Notes: generated from the letters alone by a model not told the origin. A stretch of DNA of 39,393 bases from Patescibacteria group bacterium (GCA_028712155.1 JAQTQO010000011.1:1-39393); one strand, 5' to 3'. Shown: positions 14,427 through 22,066, counted from the first letter of the stretch. Program-made: numbers and translations.

Positions 14427-14780
14427 ATGACGACCCCATCGACCGGATTGTTTGCGAATGGGTTTGAGCACCTGCGTGTCATATCGAGTTGCCCGATCTG
14501 CAACGCGCGGTACCACACGGCGGAACTGAGGATCCTCGAGGAGCGCAATGATGCGCAATTGGTGTTCCTCCGCTGCCGACGGTGCCAGTCTTCGGTGCTC
14601 GCCGTCGTGTTATCTAACCAGCTCGGCGTGAGTTCGGTTGGGTTAGTGACGGACCTTTCGGGGGACGACGTGTTGAAATTCCGGCGTCATCCGGTGGTCA
14701 GCGGCGACGATGTCCTGAGTGTCCATGAGGCCCTGCAGCAGATCGATTTTCTGCAGCGGATGGTTGAAGGACCGCGGTGA
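14427..14780 (+). CDS. Small zinc-ribbon protein of unknown function
   Basis: The 117-residue protein carries two CxxC knuckles, CPIC (C22, C25) and CRRC (C50, C53), separated by a beta-hairpin-like segment, the layout of a rubredoxin-type zinc ribbon. The C-terminal half (about 60-117) contains VSSVGLVTDLSGDDVLKF and ends in an amphipathic helix. ATG 14427 is preferred because the alternative TTG at 14379 coincides with a promoter -35. No Shine-Dalgarno is evident. It lies between rodA and rplY with its own predicted promoter. It may be a nucleic-acid or ribosome-associated factor, but no specific function can be assigned. Confidence 0.72.
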   Translation: MTTPSTGLFANGFEHLRVISSCPICNARYHTAELRILEERNDAQLVFLRCRRCQSSVLAVVLSNQLGVSSVGLVTDLSGDDVLKFRRHPVVSGDDVLSVHEALQQIDFLQRMVEGPR

Positions 14781-14813
14781 GATCGTGGCGCAGCGGACCG
14801 CGGATCGCAAGGG

Positions 14814-14854
14814 TTCCGTCAAATCGCTCGGTCTGTACCGGAAGCATTTTTTTT
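14814..14854 (+). terminator. Possible weak terminator before rplY
   Basis: TTCCG (14814-14818) can pair with CGGAA (14839-14843). A small inner CGGT/ACCG hairpin (14829-14832 and 14837-14840) is an alternative. A GCA spacer and eight T (14847-14854) follow. The stem is short, so the call rests mainly on the T-tract. Confidence 0.4.
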
Positions 14855-14870
14855 AACCACCAAGAACGCT

Positions 14871-15587
14871 ATGACGAACGCACAAATCAAGGCGAAAATT
14901 CGCACCGGCATCGGTTCGGCGAAAGTCGATCAGCTGCGGCAAGACGGTCAGTTACCGGCGGTTTTGTACGGCCATCGGGTGGCCAGCCGGAATATCGTAA
15001 TTCCGCACAACGATTTCATAAAAGTATACCGGCAGGCGGGTGCCAGCACGCTGGTGGACATCGTGATTGACGGCGGTGCGGCGGTCCCCGCGCTCATCCA
15101 GGAGGTGCAGGTTGATCCGGTCAGCCAGGCGGTTATCCACGTGGATTTCCACCAGGTGAACCTGCGCGAACGGATCACTGCCCGCATTAATTTGCATTTC
15201 GTGGGCGTATCGCCGGCCGTTAAGGAAGCCGGCGGCGTGCTGATGACCAACCTGACGGATCTGGAAGTCAGCAGCCTTCCGCAAGACCTGGTGCACGAGA
15301 TTACCGTGGACATCTCGAAACTCAAAACGTTCAGTGACTATATTCACGTATCCGACTTGAAACTGCCGAACGGTATCCAACCGACCGCGAAAACGACCAC
15401 GGTCGTGGCGCACGTCATACCGCCGAGAAGTGAAGAGGAATTGGCGGCGCTTCAGCAGCAGCCCGCGGCGACCGCCGCGGCGGCGGATGTACCGGTGGCC
15501 GGTAAGGAGGAGAAAGAACATGCGGAGGGGACCGGAGCGACCGCGGAAGGTGCTACCCCGCCCGCTCCAGGAAAGAAAACTGAATAA
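14871..15587 (+). CDS. rplY: 50S ribosomal protein L25 (CTC form)
   Basis: 5S-rRNA-binding protein of the large subunit central protuberance. The 238-residue protein is the long bL25/CTC type. An N-terminal L25 domain (about 1-90) has LRQDGQLPAVLYGH and a VDPVSQAVIHVDFHQVN segment. A second beta domain (about 95-185) contains VGVSPAVKEAGGVLM and EVSSLPQDLVHEITVDIS. The tail (about 186-238) is an Ala/Glu/Pro-rich disordered extension. There is no Shine-Dalgarno before ATG 14871, only an A-rich stretch. It is followed 67 bases later by the DUF3048 gene and may share its transcript. Confidence 0.94.
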   Translation: MTNAQIKAKIRTGIGSAKVDQLRQDGQLPAVLYGHRVASRNIVIPHNDFIKVYRQAGASTLVDIVIDGGAAVPALIQEVQVDPVSQAVIHVDFHQVNLRERITARINLHFVGVSPAVKEAGGVLMTNLTDLEVSSLPQDLVHEITVDISKLKTFSDYIHVSDLKLPNGIQPTAKTTTVVAHVIPPRSEEELAALQQQPAATAAAADVPVAGKEEKEHAEGTGATAEGATPPAPGKKTE

Positions 15588-15654
15588 CCGGTTTGTCATT
15601 CGGCCGCGGCATCACGCCGCGGCCGTTGGTTGTTGCGCCGGCAAGGACGGCCAG

Positions 15655-16731
15655 GTGTTGCCGCTCTGCCTCGCCGCGGCATTTGCCGGCGGGTTGTTTT
15701 TAATTTTGGCCGGCGCGATCTCGCTTGGCTTGTTACTGTGCAGTCCAAGGGTGCGGCGGGCGGCAGTGGTTTCTGCGGACGGTGCCGGGCAAACCGATGC
15801 AATCACACCGCGAGCGTCGGCATCGTTGCCCGCGCTGGTTTTTGGCGTCGCCACGGTTGGCGTGATGGTGGAAAATCATATCGATGCGCGGCCGCAATTC
15901 GGCCTGGATTCCGCCGTGATGGTGTATGAAGCGCCGGCCGAAGGCGGCATCAGCCGGTACCTGGCGATATTTCCCTCCAACCGTTTGCCCGAGAAAATCG
16001 GCCCGGTGCGCTCCGTGCGTCCGTATTATATTGATTGGGCCGAGGAATGGGATGCGACGTTGTTTCACAGCGGCGGCAGTCCGGATGCGCTGGCGGAATT
16101 AAAACGCGATCATCTGCCGAATTTGGATGAGATTTCCTACAACGGCCGGTACTACTGGCGCGATGACGCACGGGTGCGGCCGCATAATCTGTTCACGTCC
16201 GGCGCATTGATTACGCAGGCGTTAACTGATTATCACTTGCCGACGACGTCCGATGTAGTCTTGTGGCCATCCGTGGCAGAGTCACCGGTTTCCGAACGAC
16301 CCGCGGATTATCCGGTGGTACGCATCGCAACGCTGGATTCGGATTACTGCGTCGGATACCGGTATGAACAGGCGGATAACCGGTACGAACGGTGGCTGGG
16401 GGGAGAGCGGCATCGTACGGCGGACGGCACGCAGCTGTATGCGAAGACCGTGGTGGTGCAGGGGATTACCGGGCAGGTGCTCGACCGCGAGGGTCGCCTG
16501 AAACTGGATACGGATTCGAGCGGTCCGGCGGTCGTTTTTACTGACGGAAAAACCCTGCCCGGTCACTGGGAACGAACGAATTTGAGGACTGTGTTCAGCG
16601 ATGAGAGCGGTGATCGAATCGCGGTTCCTGCGGGACCGGTGTGGATCACCGTCACGCTGGATTTTGACGCGGTGCAAATATTCTCCCCGACGACGACCGT
16701 GACGGTTTCAGAGGCGTTTGGTTGTGCATGA
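15655..16731 (+). CDS. DUF3048 (YerB-like) membrane-anchored protein
   Basis: The 358-residue protein has one N-terminal membrane segment (about residues 5-30) and an extracytoplasmic DUF3048 region. The signature VENHIDARPQFGLDSAVMVYEAPAEGG...RYLAIF is followed by KIGPVRSVRPYYIDWAEEWDATLFHSGGSPDAL, typical of Bacillus YerB-type lipoproteins of unknown function, and a second conserved domain occupies about 230-355. The start is a GTG at 15655 with AAGGA 7 bases upstream; the frame stays open further upstream inside rplY, but no better start lies between. A GC-rich hairpin (15602-15624) sits before it. It is convergent with prmC. A role in the cell wall or envelope is plausible from the location only. 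Confidence 0.85.
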   Translation: MLPLCLAAAFAGGLFLILAGAISLGLLLCSPRVRRAAVVSADGAGQTDAITPRASASLPALVFGVATVGVMVENHIDARPQFGLDSAVMVYEAPAEGGISRYLAIFPSNRLPEKIGPVRSVRPYYIDWAEEWDATLFHSGGSPDALAELKRDHLPNLDEISYNGRYYWRDDARVRPHNLFTSGALITQALTDYHLPTTSDVVLWPSVAESPVSERPADYPVVRIATLDSDYCVGYRYEQADNRYERWLGGERHRTADGTQLYAKTVVVQGITGQVLDREGRLKLDTDSSGPAVVFTDGKTLPGHWERTNLRTVFSDESGDRIAVPAGPVWITVTLDFDAVQIFSPTTTVTVSEAFGCA

Positions 16732-16741
16732 CCGGGCACGG

Positions 16742-16777
16742 GTATTGTGTCAGTACAATTGTACAGGGTATTGTACT
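16742..16777. promoter_or_regulatory. Cluster of ATTGT/ACAAT half-sites between convergent genes
   Basis: GTACAATTGTAC (16753-16764) is a perfect 12-base palindrome. GTATTGT occurs on both sides (16742-16748 and 16768-16774), so GTACAAT (16753-16759) can also pair with ATTGTAC (16770-16776), and ATTGT (16744-16748) with ACAAT (16756-16760). The spacing of half-sites resembles an operator array. However, it lies between the 3' ends of the DUF3048 and prmC genes, where a regulator site is unexpected; a weak bidirectional transcript end is the alternative. Confidence 0.5.
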
Positions 16778-16803
16778 TGAAGAAGAAAACGATTCTTTTG
16801 GTT

Positions 16804-17634
16804 TTACTGCTGCAGCTGAGTTATTGCGACGCCGTTGACGACCGTGGTTTGAAGCGTTGCGGTTGGCAGGGACTCGCGCGCCAGCGCCGTAAAAGCAGCG
16901 ATCTGGTTCTCTTCCATTTCGCAGATTATTAGGTGAGGCTGATTTTTTCGCTTTCTCATTTGTTGCAGAAACCGCCGGTACACGGCTAACCCGTCAGGAC
17001 CGCCCGCGATGGCCGCGGCCGGCTCATACCGCAGCGTCCGGTATGCCTTGCGCATTTGCACGGTCGTACCATACGGAAGATTTGCCAGTACGATATCCAG
17101 CCGAATTTTTTTGAGTGGGAAGAGTAAGTCTCCGTGACGGAAACGTACGGAAACACGGTGTTGGCGGGCGTTGTGCTTGGCAATGTTTATGGCCCGCCGG
17201 GAGCGATCCGTCGCCCAAACGGCGGCGTGCGGGCGCTGTTTGGCAATGGTGATGGCGATGTTGCCGCTGCCGGTGCCGAGATCGGCAACGACGACGGGTT
17301 GGTCTGACGGAATACGGCCAAGCGCCATCTCAACCAAGGATTCGGTTTCCGGCCGCGGGATCAGGACACTGGGAGTTACGCGGAAGGGCAAGCCGTAGAA
17401 TTCTTTGTACCCGCGCAGGTAGGCGACGGGCTCGCCGGCAGCGCGGCGAGAAACGAGCGCGCGAAAACGGCGGGATTGGTACGGCGTGAGTAGCTGCTCG
17501 GGGTGTGCCGCCAGGTACTCGCGGGATTTTTTTAGCGCGTAAGCCAGTAGCACCTCGGCGTCCAAAAACGGCGTCGTCAGGTGACGACGCGCAAATTGCC
17601 GGGCCGCAAAACGCAGTGCGTCATCAATGCGCAT
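16804..17634 (-). CDS. prmC: Release factor glutamine methyltransferase (PrmC/HemK)
   Basis: N5-glutamine methyltransferase that methylates the GGQ glutamine of peptide release factors, encoded next to its substrate prfA. The 276-residue protein has the N-terminal helical domain with LDAEVLL...LKKSREYL, the linker IPRPETE (92-98), motif I DLGTGSG (118-124) and the active-site tetrapeptide NLPY (185-188, NPPY in many homologues) that positions the target amide. The start ATG 17634 overlaps the last 11 bases of prfA, so the pair is translationally coupled. The reading frame remains open far upstream inside prfA, but those codons belong to the prfA shadow. Transcription is from the prfA promoter. 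Confidence 0.95.
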   Translation of the reverse strand: MRIDDALRFAARQFARRHLTTPFLDAEVLLAYALKKSREYLAAHPEQLLTPYQSRRFRALVSRRAAGEPVAYLRGYKEFYGLPFRVTPSVLIPRPETESLVEMALGRIPSDQPVVVADLGTGSGNIAITIAKQRPHAAVWATDRSRRAINIAKHNARQHRVSVRFRHGDLLFPLKKIRLDIVLANLPYGTTVQMRKAYRTLRYEPAAAIAGGPDGLAVYRRFLQQMRKRKNQPHLIICEMEENQIAAFTALARESLPTATLQTTVVNGVAITQLQQ

Positions 17635-18688
17635 GGCTCTGGAGTTCGGCCTCGGCGTTCTGCAGCGCGGCAACGATGGCGCCGATGTCGCCGTCCATAA
17701 TCGTTTTAAGATTGTGCCAGCTTTGCTTGATGCGGTGATCGGTGATGCGGTCCTGGGGGAAGTTGTAGGTGCGGATCTTTTCCGCGCGGTCGCCGTTGCC
17801 GATCTGCGCCCGGCGTTGATCGCCGCGCACCCGCTGCTGTTCATCCTGCATGTGCTGGAAGAGCCGCGCGCGCAGCACCCCCATGGCTTTGATCTTATTC
17901 TGGCGCTGAGAGCGTTCGTCCTGGCATTGCACGACCAGGCCGGTCGGCAGGTGCGTGATGCGGACGGCCGAGTCGGTCGTGTTGACGGATTGGCCGCCGT
18001 GACCGCCGGCGCGGTAGACGTCGATTTTGATCTCCTCCGGTTTAATGTCAACTTCCACTTCCTCGGCTTCCGGCAGGACGGCGACGGTGATGGTGCTCGT
18101 GTGCACGCGGCCGGATTTTTCCGTCTCGGGAATGCGCTGGACGCGGTGGGTGCCGCTCTCGTATTTGAGATCGCCGTACGCGCCGCGCCCCGAGATCTTG
18201 AACACCACTTCTTTGTAGCCGCCGAGTTCGGTGCGGTTCGTATCGATCAGGCTGACGTCAAACCCGCGCCGCTCGGCATAGCGGCTGTAGAGGCGGAAGA
18301 GTTCGGCCGCAAACAGTGCCGACTCATCGCCGCCGGTACCGGCGCGGATTTCCATGATCAAGTTGCGGTTAGCCAGCGAGTCGGACTCGCGGCGCAACTG
18401 CGCGAGGTCGTTTTCGAGCGCCGTCTGGCGCTGCAAAAGATCCGCCAGTTCCGCCTGGGCCACCGCCAAAAGATCGGCGTCGGTTTCCTGCGCCAGCGCG
18501 GTGTTGGACTCTTCGACGGCGCGTTCCACGCGCTCGAGCTCGGCGATCTTTTCTGCCATCGGCCGGAGTTTCCCGAGTTCCTGGCCGAGCGTTTTCAACC
18601 GGTCCGGATTTTGGGCAACGGAAAACCCCTGCAGCTCGCGCTCAAGCTCTTGAAACCGCTGAAGGATATTTTTATTCTGCGCCTGCAT
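17624..18688 (-). CDS. prfA: Peptide chain release factor 1 (RF1)
   Basis: Terminates translation at UAA and UAG. The 354-residue protein has the N-terminal coiled region, then [19 protein letters not shown], a PxT codon-reading tripeptide (PET, 187-189, in [17 protein letters not shown]) that identifies RF1 rather than RF2, and the catalytic GGQ (231-233) in [13 protein letters not shown]. The C-terminal domain with [14 protein letters not shown] is complete. Genes in this window also end in TGA, so an RF2 should exist elsewhere. It is the first gene of the prfA-prmC unit with a promoter overlapping the rpmE terminator. No strong Shine-Dalgarno precedes ATG 18688. Confidence 0.97.
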   Translation of the reverse strand: MQAQNKNILQRFQELERELQGFSVAQNPDRLKTLGQELGKLRPMAEKIAELERVERAVEESNTALAQETDADLLAVAQAELADLLQRQTALENDLAQLRRESDSLANRNLIMEIRAGTGGDESALFAAELFRLYSRYAERRGFDVSLIDTNRTELGGYKEVVFKISGRGAYGDLKYESGTHRVQRIPETEKSGRVHTSTITVAVLPEAEEVEVDIKPEEIKIDVYRAGGHGGQSVNTTDSAVRITHLPTGLVVQCQDERSQRQNKIKAMGVLRARLFQHMQDEQQRVRGDQRRAQIGNGDRAEKIRTYNFPQDRITDHRIKQSWHNLKTIMDGDIGAIVAALQNAEAELQSHAH

Positions 18689-18726
18689 AGTTCATCGGGT
18701 GAGAAACTCGCCGTTTTGATGTCTTA

Positions 18727-18755
18727 AGGATACCAAAAACCTCTGTTCTTGACGA
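18727..18755 (-). promoter_or_regulatory. Putative promoter of prfA-prmC inside the rpmE terminator
   Basis: On the minus strand TCGTCA (plus-strand 18750-18755, 4/6 to TTGACA), a 17-base spacer and TATCCT (18727-18732). The -35 lies in the loop of the rpmE terminator and the spacer contains its 3' arm and T-tract. Confidence 0.45.
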
Positions 18756-18766
18756 CCAGAGGTTTT
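18735..18766 (-). terminator. Intrinsic terminator of rpmE
   Basis: AAAACCTCTG (18736-18745) pairs perfectly with CAGAGGTTTT (18757-18766) over an 11-base loop. Read on the minus strand it ends in five T. It lies 52 bases after the rpmE stop, and the symmetrical A/T ends could make it bidirectional. Confidence 0.82.
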
Positions 18767-18818
18767 CCGAGATCATGATGGCATTGCGATGCCGGCGTTG
18801 CCTCAGTATGTTAGCCGT

Positions 18819-19151
18819 CTATTTGGCTGAGGCCGGCGGCGCCTTGGACAGCCCTTCCTCGCGTTCGAGCTTGGGTTTTTTTGATGCCTTCCGCAGTTCG
18901 GCTTTGACCCGCTTGGCTTTTTTGCCCTTGCGGATCCCTGCCGCGGCGGCCTGCTTGCTCACGCGCGCTTCGAACTGTTCGACGCGTCGGGCGGTATCCA
19001 TCAGTTTCTGCTTACCGGTGTAGAACGGGTGGCAGTGCGAGCAGATTTCCACGTGAATTTCCGGTTTGGTCGCGCCAACCGTAAACGCATGCCCGCAGGC
19101 ACAGGTAAACTTGGCGTCCGGATACCATTTCGGATGAATAGTGGGTTTCAT
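18819..19151 (-). CDS. rpmE: 50S ribosomal protein L31, zinc-binding type, with long basic tail
   Basis: Large-subunit protein that bridges the subunits near 5S rRNA. The first 70 residues match bL31 of the C+ type, with the zinc cysteines C17, C19, C37 and C40 in FTCACGHAF and EICSHCHPFYTGKQKLMD. The protein is 110 residues long, about 40 more than usual. The extension (about 71-110) is rich in Lys, Arg, Ala and Glu and ends in SKAPPASAK, probably a disordered RNA-binding tail. It is divergent from rpsB, with its own promoter at 19178-19206 and terminator at 18735-18766. Confidence 0.95.
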   Translation of the reverse strand: MKPTIHPKWYPDAKFTCACGHAFTVGATKPEIHVEICSHCHPFYTGKQKLMDTARRVEQFEARVSKQAAAAGIRKGKKAKRVKAELRKASKKPKLEREEGLSKAPPASAK

Positions 19152-19177
19152 AAGATGATGTTATTTGCGTATGCATC

Positions 19178-19206
19178 AGCCTACCATAAATGGAAAACCT
19201 TTTCAA
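19178..19206 (-). promoter_or_regulatory. Promoter of rpmE
   Basis: On the minus strand TTGAAA (plus-strand 19201-19206), a 17-base spacer and TAGGCT (19178-19183), preceded by TGG as an extended -10. The leader to ATG 19151 is about 20 bases. Confidence 0.6.
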
Positions 19207-19230
19207 GGCCGATCGGCAGGCAAGGTTTTC
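19193..19230. promoter_or_regulatory. Operator-like 9-bp inverted repeat between rpmE and rpsB
   Basis: GAAAACCTT (19193-19201) is the exact inverse of AAGGTTTTC (19222-19230), separated by 20 bases. It brackets the -35 region of the rpmE promoter and lies about 26 bases upstream of the rpsB -35, so a bound regulator could affect rpmE. The sequence does not match the known Zur boxes that control L31 genes in some bacteria. Confidence 0.45.
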
Positions 19231-19255
19231 ACCTCAAAGAAGCGCGGTCCTTGCC

Positions 19256-19284
19256 TTGACATTCCCGGAAATGTTGGGTAGTAT
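19256..19284 (+). promoter_or_regulatory. Strong promoter of rpsB-tsf
   Basis: Consensus TTGACA (19256-19261), a 17-base spacer and TAGTAT (19279-19284). It is among the best promoters in the window, as expected for ribosomal genes. The predicted start is near 19291, giving a leader of about 190 bases. Confidence 0.85.
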
Positions 19285-19290
19285 AGCCGT

Positions 19291-19480
19291 AAAGGCTTAG
19301 ATTACCGCCTTTTTTCGTTTACACTAATTCATACGATCAACGTGCCGTCGGTGAGATTCCGGTCGGGCGTTGGTACATCACATACTGCTAGACGACCGGC
19401 GGAGCCTGTCCGCCCCAGGCGGATTCCACCGGTACGCAGTAGAGGGGTCCGGGTTATCCCGGGCCAGAAAGGAACACCGT
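19291..19480 (+). ncRNA. Long structured 5' leader of rpsB (candidate autoregulatory element)
   Basis: The leader starts with AAAGGC (19291-19296) pairing with GCCTTT around a 10-base loop and running into a T-tract, an attenuator-like hairpin. The rest contains many complementary segments: CGG-TGAGATT-CCG (about 19348-19360), CCGGTC with GACCGG, TACTGC with GCAGTA, two mutually exclusive pairings of GGCGGA and TCCGCC, and GGTCCGGG with CCCGGGCC just before the AAAGGA ribosome-binding site (19468-19473). Ribosomal-protein S2 commonly represses its own mRNA, so a feedback leader is a reasonable inference. No known Rfam family was recognised. Confidence 0.6.
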
Positions 19481-20251
19481 ATGCCGCAACTGCCGTCGCT
19501 TTTGGATTTGTTTAAGTCCGGGGTACACTTCGGCCATCAGCTGTCGAAGCGCTATCCGAAGATGCAGCCCTACATTTTCGGGGTCAAGAATGGCATCCAC
19601 ATCATTAACCTCGAGCTGACGCTGCAAAAGTTGTCGGAAGCGCTCGGGTATATCGAACAGACCGTTGCCGATGGCGGAACGGTTCTTTTTGTGGGTACGA
19701 AGGAGCAGGCCAAGCCGATCGTATCCAAGTATGCGGCTGCCGTCGGCATGCCGTACGTGACGGAACGGTGGCTCGGCGGAACCTTTACGAATTTCGGCGA
19801 AGTTTCCCGCGTGGTTCACCGTTTCCAGGATCTCAAGCGCAAGCGCGAGACCGGCGAACTGGAAAAGTACACCAAGAAAGAGCGGCTGGATTTTGACCGC
19901 GAGATCGAACGGCTTGAGCGGTTCGTCGGCGGCATCGAGCACATGAAAAAAATCCCGGAGGCACTCTTTGTGGTGGATGTGAAGTACGAAGAGATCGCGA
20001 TCGCGGAAGCCGACCGCAAGGGCGTCAACGTCGTCGCGATTTGCGATACCAATGTGAACCCCACCAAGGTGAAGTACATCATTCCGGGAAATGACGACGC
20101 GATCAAATCCATCGATCTGATTACCCGGCTGGCGTCCGAAGCGGTCAGTAGCGGGCTCAAGCGCCGCGAGGCAACCGGGGTGTCGGCGGTCGGTGCGAAG
20201 GTGAAAGCCGCCGCGCCGGCGAATGATGCGGCAAAAGTTTCAGCGGTGTAA
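19481..20251 (+). CDS. rpsB: 30S ribosomal protein S2
   Basis: Small-subunit protein uS2, assembled late and needed for S1 binding where S1 exists. The 256-residue protein has the standard signatures: GVHFGHQLSKRYPKMQPYIFG near the N-terminus, FVGTKEQAKPIV, RWLGGTFTNF, FVVDVKYEEIAIAEA and VAICDTNVNPTKVKYIIPGNDDAI. The C-terminal 40 residues are an Ala/Lys/Val-rich tail. ATG 19481 has AAAGGA 7 bases upstream; the frame runs open to 19370 but those codons belong to the structured leader. It is followed by tsf after 40 bases, the usual rpsB-tsf operon; the pyrH-frr continuation seen in many bacteria is absent (frr is at 36965). Confidence 0.98.
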   Translation: MPQLPSLLDLFKSGVHFGHQLSKRYPKMQPYIFGVKNGIHIINLELTLQKLSEALGYIEQTVADGGTVLFVGTKEQAKPIVSKYAAAVGMPYVTERWLGGTFTNFGEVSRVVHRFQDLKRKRETGELEKYTKKERLDFDREIERLERFVGGIEHMKKIPEALFVVDVKYEEIAIAEADRKGVNVVAICDTNVNPTKVKYIIPGNDDAIKSIDLITRLASEAVSSGLKRREATGVSAVGAKVKAAAPANDAAKVSAV

Positions 20252-20291
20252 CGTCGTGTCTCCGGCAAAAAAATCGTAATTCCTAAAAACT

Positions 20292-20879
20292 ATGGGCATT
20301 GACACCAAACAAATCGTAGCATTGCGGCAGCGCACCGGCGTTGGCTTGAGCGATTGTCAGAAAGCGCTTGAGCAGAGCAACGGCGATATGGAAAAGGCGA
20401 TCGAGATCCTTCGGAAGATGGGGGCGTTAAAAGCGGCCAAGAAAGACGCCGAGCGCACCGCCTCGCAGGGCGTGGTGGAGGCGTACCTGCATGCCGGCAG
20501 TAAAGTCGGCGCGTTGGTGGTGGTGAATTGCGAGACTGATTTCGTCGAACGCACGGAGGGTTTCCGGCAGTTTGCCCATGATTTGGCGATGCATGTGGCC
20601 GCGGCGAATCCGCAGTACCTCAAGCCCGAGGATATTCCGGCGGAAATCCTTGACAAGGAGAAGCAAATTTACCGGGCACAAGTGCCCGCCGGCAAGCCGG
20701 CCCAGGTGGTCGAGAAAATCCTTGAGGGCAAATTGCAGCAATTCTACCGGGAAAACTGTTTGCTCCAGCAGATGTTCATTAAGGATGACCACCGGACGGT
20801 CCAGCAGATGGTTGAGGAGCAGGTGCAAAAGACCGGAGAAAAGATCGTGATCCAGCGGTTTGTCCGGTTTCAGGTTTAA
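20292..20879 (+). CDS. tsf: Elongation factor Ts (short form)
   Basis: Nucleotide-exchange factor that recycles EF-Tu-GDP. The 195-residue protein has the N-terminal UBA-like domain with LRQRTGVGLSDCQKALEQSNGDMEKAIEILR, then the EF-Tu contact region including GALVVVNCETDFVERTEGF (the TDFV motif). At this length it is the short form, like Thermus EF-Ts, lacking the longer C-terminal module of E. coli EF-Ts. No Shine-Dalgarno is obvious before ATG 20292. The following lipoprotein gene begins 21 bases downstream and may be co-transcribed. Confidence 0.97.
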   Translation: MGIDTKQIVALRQRTGVGLSDCQKALEQSNGDMEKAIEILRKMGALKAAKKDAERTASQGVVEAYLHAGSKVGALVVVNCETDFVERTEGFRQFAHDLAMHVAAANPQYLKPEDIPAEILDKEKQIYRAQVPAGKPAQVVEKILEGKLQQFYRENCLLQQMFIKDDHRTVQQMVEEQVQKTGEKIVIQRFVRFQV

Positions 20880-20900
20880 TGGAGGCGAATTATTCTGCGT

Positions 20901-22043
20901 ATGCGTCAGCTCTCAAAACTTTGGTGGCTGGTCGTCGCGTTGCTGATCGGCGTGAGCATGGCCGCGTGCAGCAGCCAGCGCGTCCCGCCGGCCGCCCAAC
21001 CGCGGGTCACCGCCAGTCCGGTGGTGGCCGAAACCGGTACGGTCATCGATCTGGCGGATCGCAGCGGCGATCTGGTCGTGGCCAAACCCGGCGATGTGCT
21101 GTCCGTACCGCTGATCGGAACCCCCGGCTATCAGTGGTCATTCCGTTCGCCGATCAACGGCGGAATTTTAACCATGAAACGTCACGTGGTGACGGAGAAT
21201 GATGCGCGGCTAAAAAAGGGAGAGGTGCTTTCGGAATGGGTATTCAAAATTGAAAAGGCAACGACGTTCACCCTCCAGCTTGACTACGAAGGATCAAATA
21301 CCCGGCGGCAGCCGGCCAAAACCTTCCGCGTCGAAGTGGTCGCCGACCGGACGCTCGAACAACTTCCCGCGGTTATCCTTGACGAGCCGGAACCGAATGC
21401 GGTCGCGCAAGGCAAGGTATCGATCTATGGGTACGCCCGCGCCACAGTGCCGTCGCTGACCTATCGGGTTTTGGACGGAGAGGGAAAGAGCGTGGCGCAA
21501 GGTAAGCTGGCAATCAGCGAACCGCGGAAAGATTTTTCCGTGTTCGAGTCGCAGGTAACGTTTGTAAAGCCGAATACGCCGGCGGGCAAGTTGGCGGTGT
21601 ACTCGGGTGCAGAAACGACCTCCGCTCAGGAAGTGCCACTCGTGTTCAATCCGCAGCTGACTACGGTGGAAGTCTATTTCATGAACAGCAAGCTCGCCGC
21701 ACCGGAGACCTGTAAGGAAGTTTTCCCGGTCAAGCGCTATATCCCGAAAACCGAAGCGATCGGAACGGCGGCGCTCAATCAGCTGATTGCCGGGCCGACG
21801 GCAGCGGAGCGAAGCGCCGGTTATACTTCGAGCATTCCTACCGGCGTGAAGCTCAACTCGCTGATCATCCGTGACGGCGTTGCCACGGCGGATTTTTCAC
21901 CCGCGCTGGACCGCAACGTCGGCGGCAGCTGCCGGGTCGCGGCGATCGCAGCGGAAATTATGCAGACGCTCAAGCAATTTCCGACCGTGAAAGAGGTCAT
22001 CATCGCAATCAACGGCAGAACGGAAGATATTCTGCAACCGTAG
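20901..22043 (+). CDS. Lipoprotein with chagasin-like, Gmad2 and GerMN domains
   Basis: The 380-residue protein has a lipoprotein signal (hydrophobic residues 8-20, lipobox SMAAC with C23). Next comes a chagasin/I42-like beta domain (about 45-150), with LIGTPGYQWSF in place of the NPTTGY loop of cysteine-protease inhibitors. It continues with a Gmad2 immunoglobulin-like domain (about 155-250, starting VILDEPEPNAVAQGKVSIYGYARA) and a C-terminal GerMN domain (about 253-380: VEVYFMN, ALNQLIAGPTAAE, VATADFSPALDRNVGGSCRVAAIAAEIMQTLKQF). GerMN and Gmad2 domains occur in spore-germination proteins but also in non-sporulating bacteria, CPR included. It is exported and membrane-anchored. The only Shine-Dalgarno, GGAGG, lies 15 bases before the ATG. 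Protease inhibition or peptidoglycan binding are possible roles. Confidence 0.83.
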   Translation: MRQLSKLWWLVVALLIGVSMAACSSQRVPPAAQPRVTASPVVAETGTVIDLADRSGDLVVAKPGDVLSVPLIGTPGYQWSFRSPINGGILTMKRHVVTENDARLKKGEVLSEWVFKIEKATTFTLQLDYEGSNTRRQPAKTFRVEVVADRTLEQLPAVILDEPEPNAVAQGKVSIYGYARATVPSLTYRVLDGEGKSVAQGKLAISEPRKDFSVFESQVTFVKPNTPAGKLAVYSGAETTSAQEVPLVFNPQLTTVEVYFMNSKLAAPETCKEVFPVKRYIPKTEAIGTAALNQLIAGPTAAERSAGYTSSIPTGVKLNSLIIRDGVATADFSPALDRNVGGSCRVAAIAAEIMQTLKQFPTVKEVIIAINGRTEDILQP

Positions 22044-22066
22044 AACCTTTGGTGGAGGAGGGAAGC

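Noticed and set aside
16804-18051. 415-residue minus-strand frame extending prmC upstream into prfA
   Set aside because: The first 139 codons are an out-of-frame shadow of prfA; the canonical PrmC N-terminus begins at ATG 17634.
19345-19480. Cobalamin-riboswitch-like CGGTGAGATTCCGG segment in the rpsB leader
   Set aside because: Only this short segment resembles the cobalamin core; the other conserved boxes are absent and rpsB is not a cobalamin-regulated gene.
20879-21202. 107-residue frame starting at the tsf stop (TAATG)
   Set aside because: It overlaps the lipoprotein gene in another frame and its product is Arg/Gly-rich and low-complexity; the lipoprotein has a clear signal peptide and domains.
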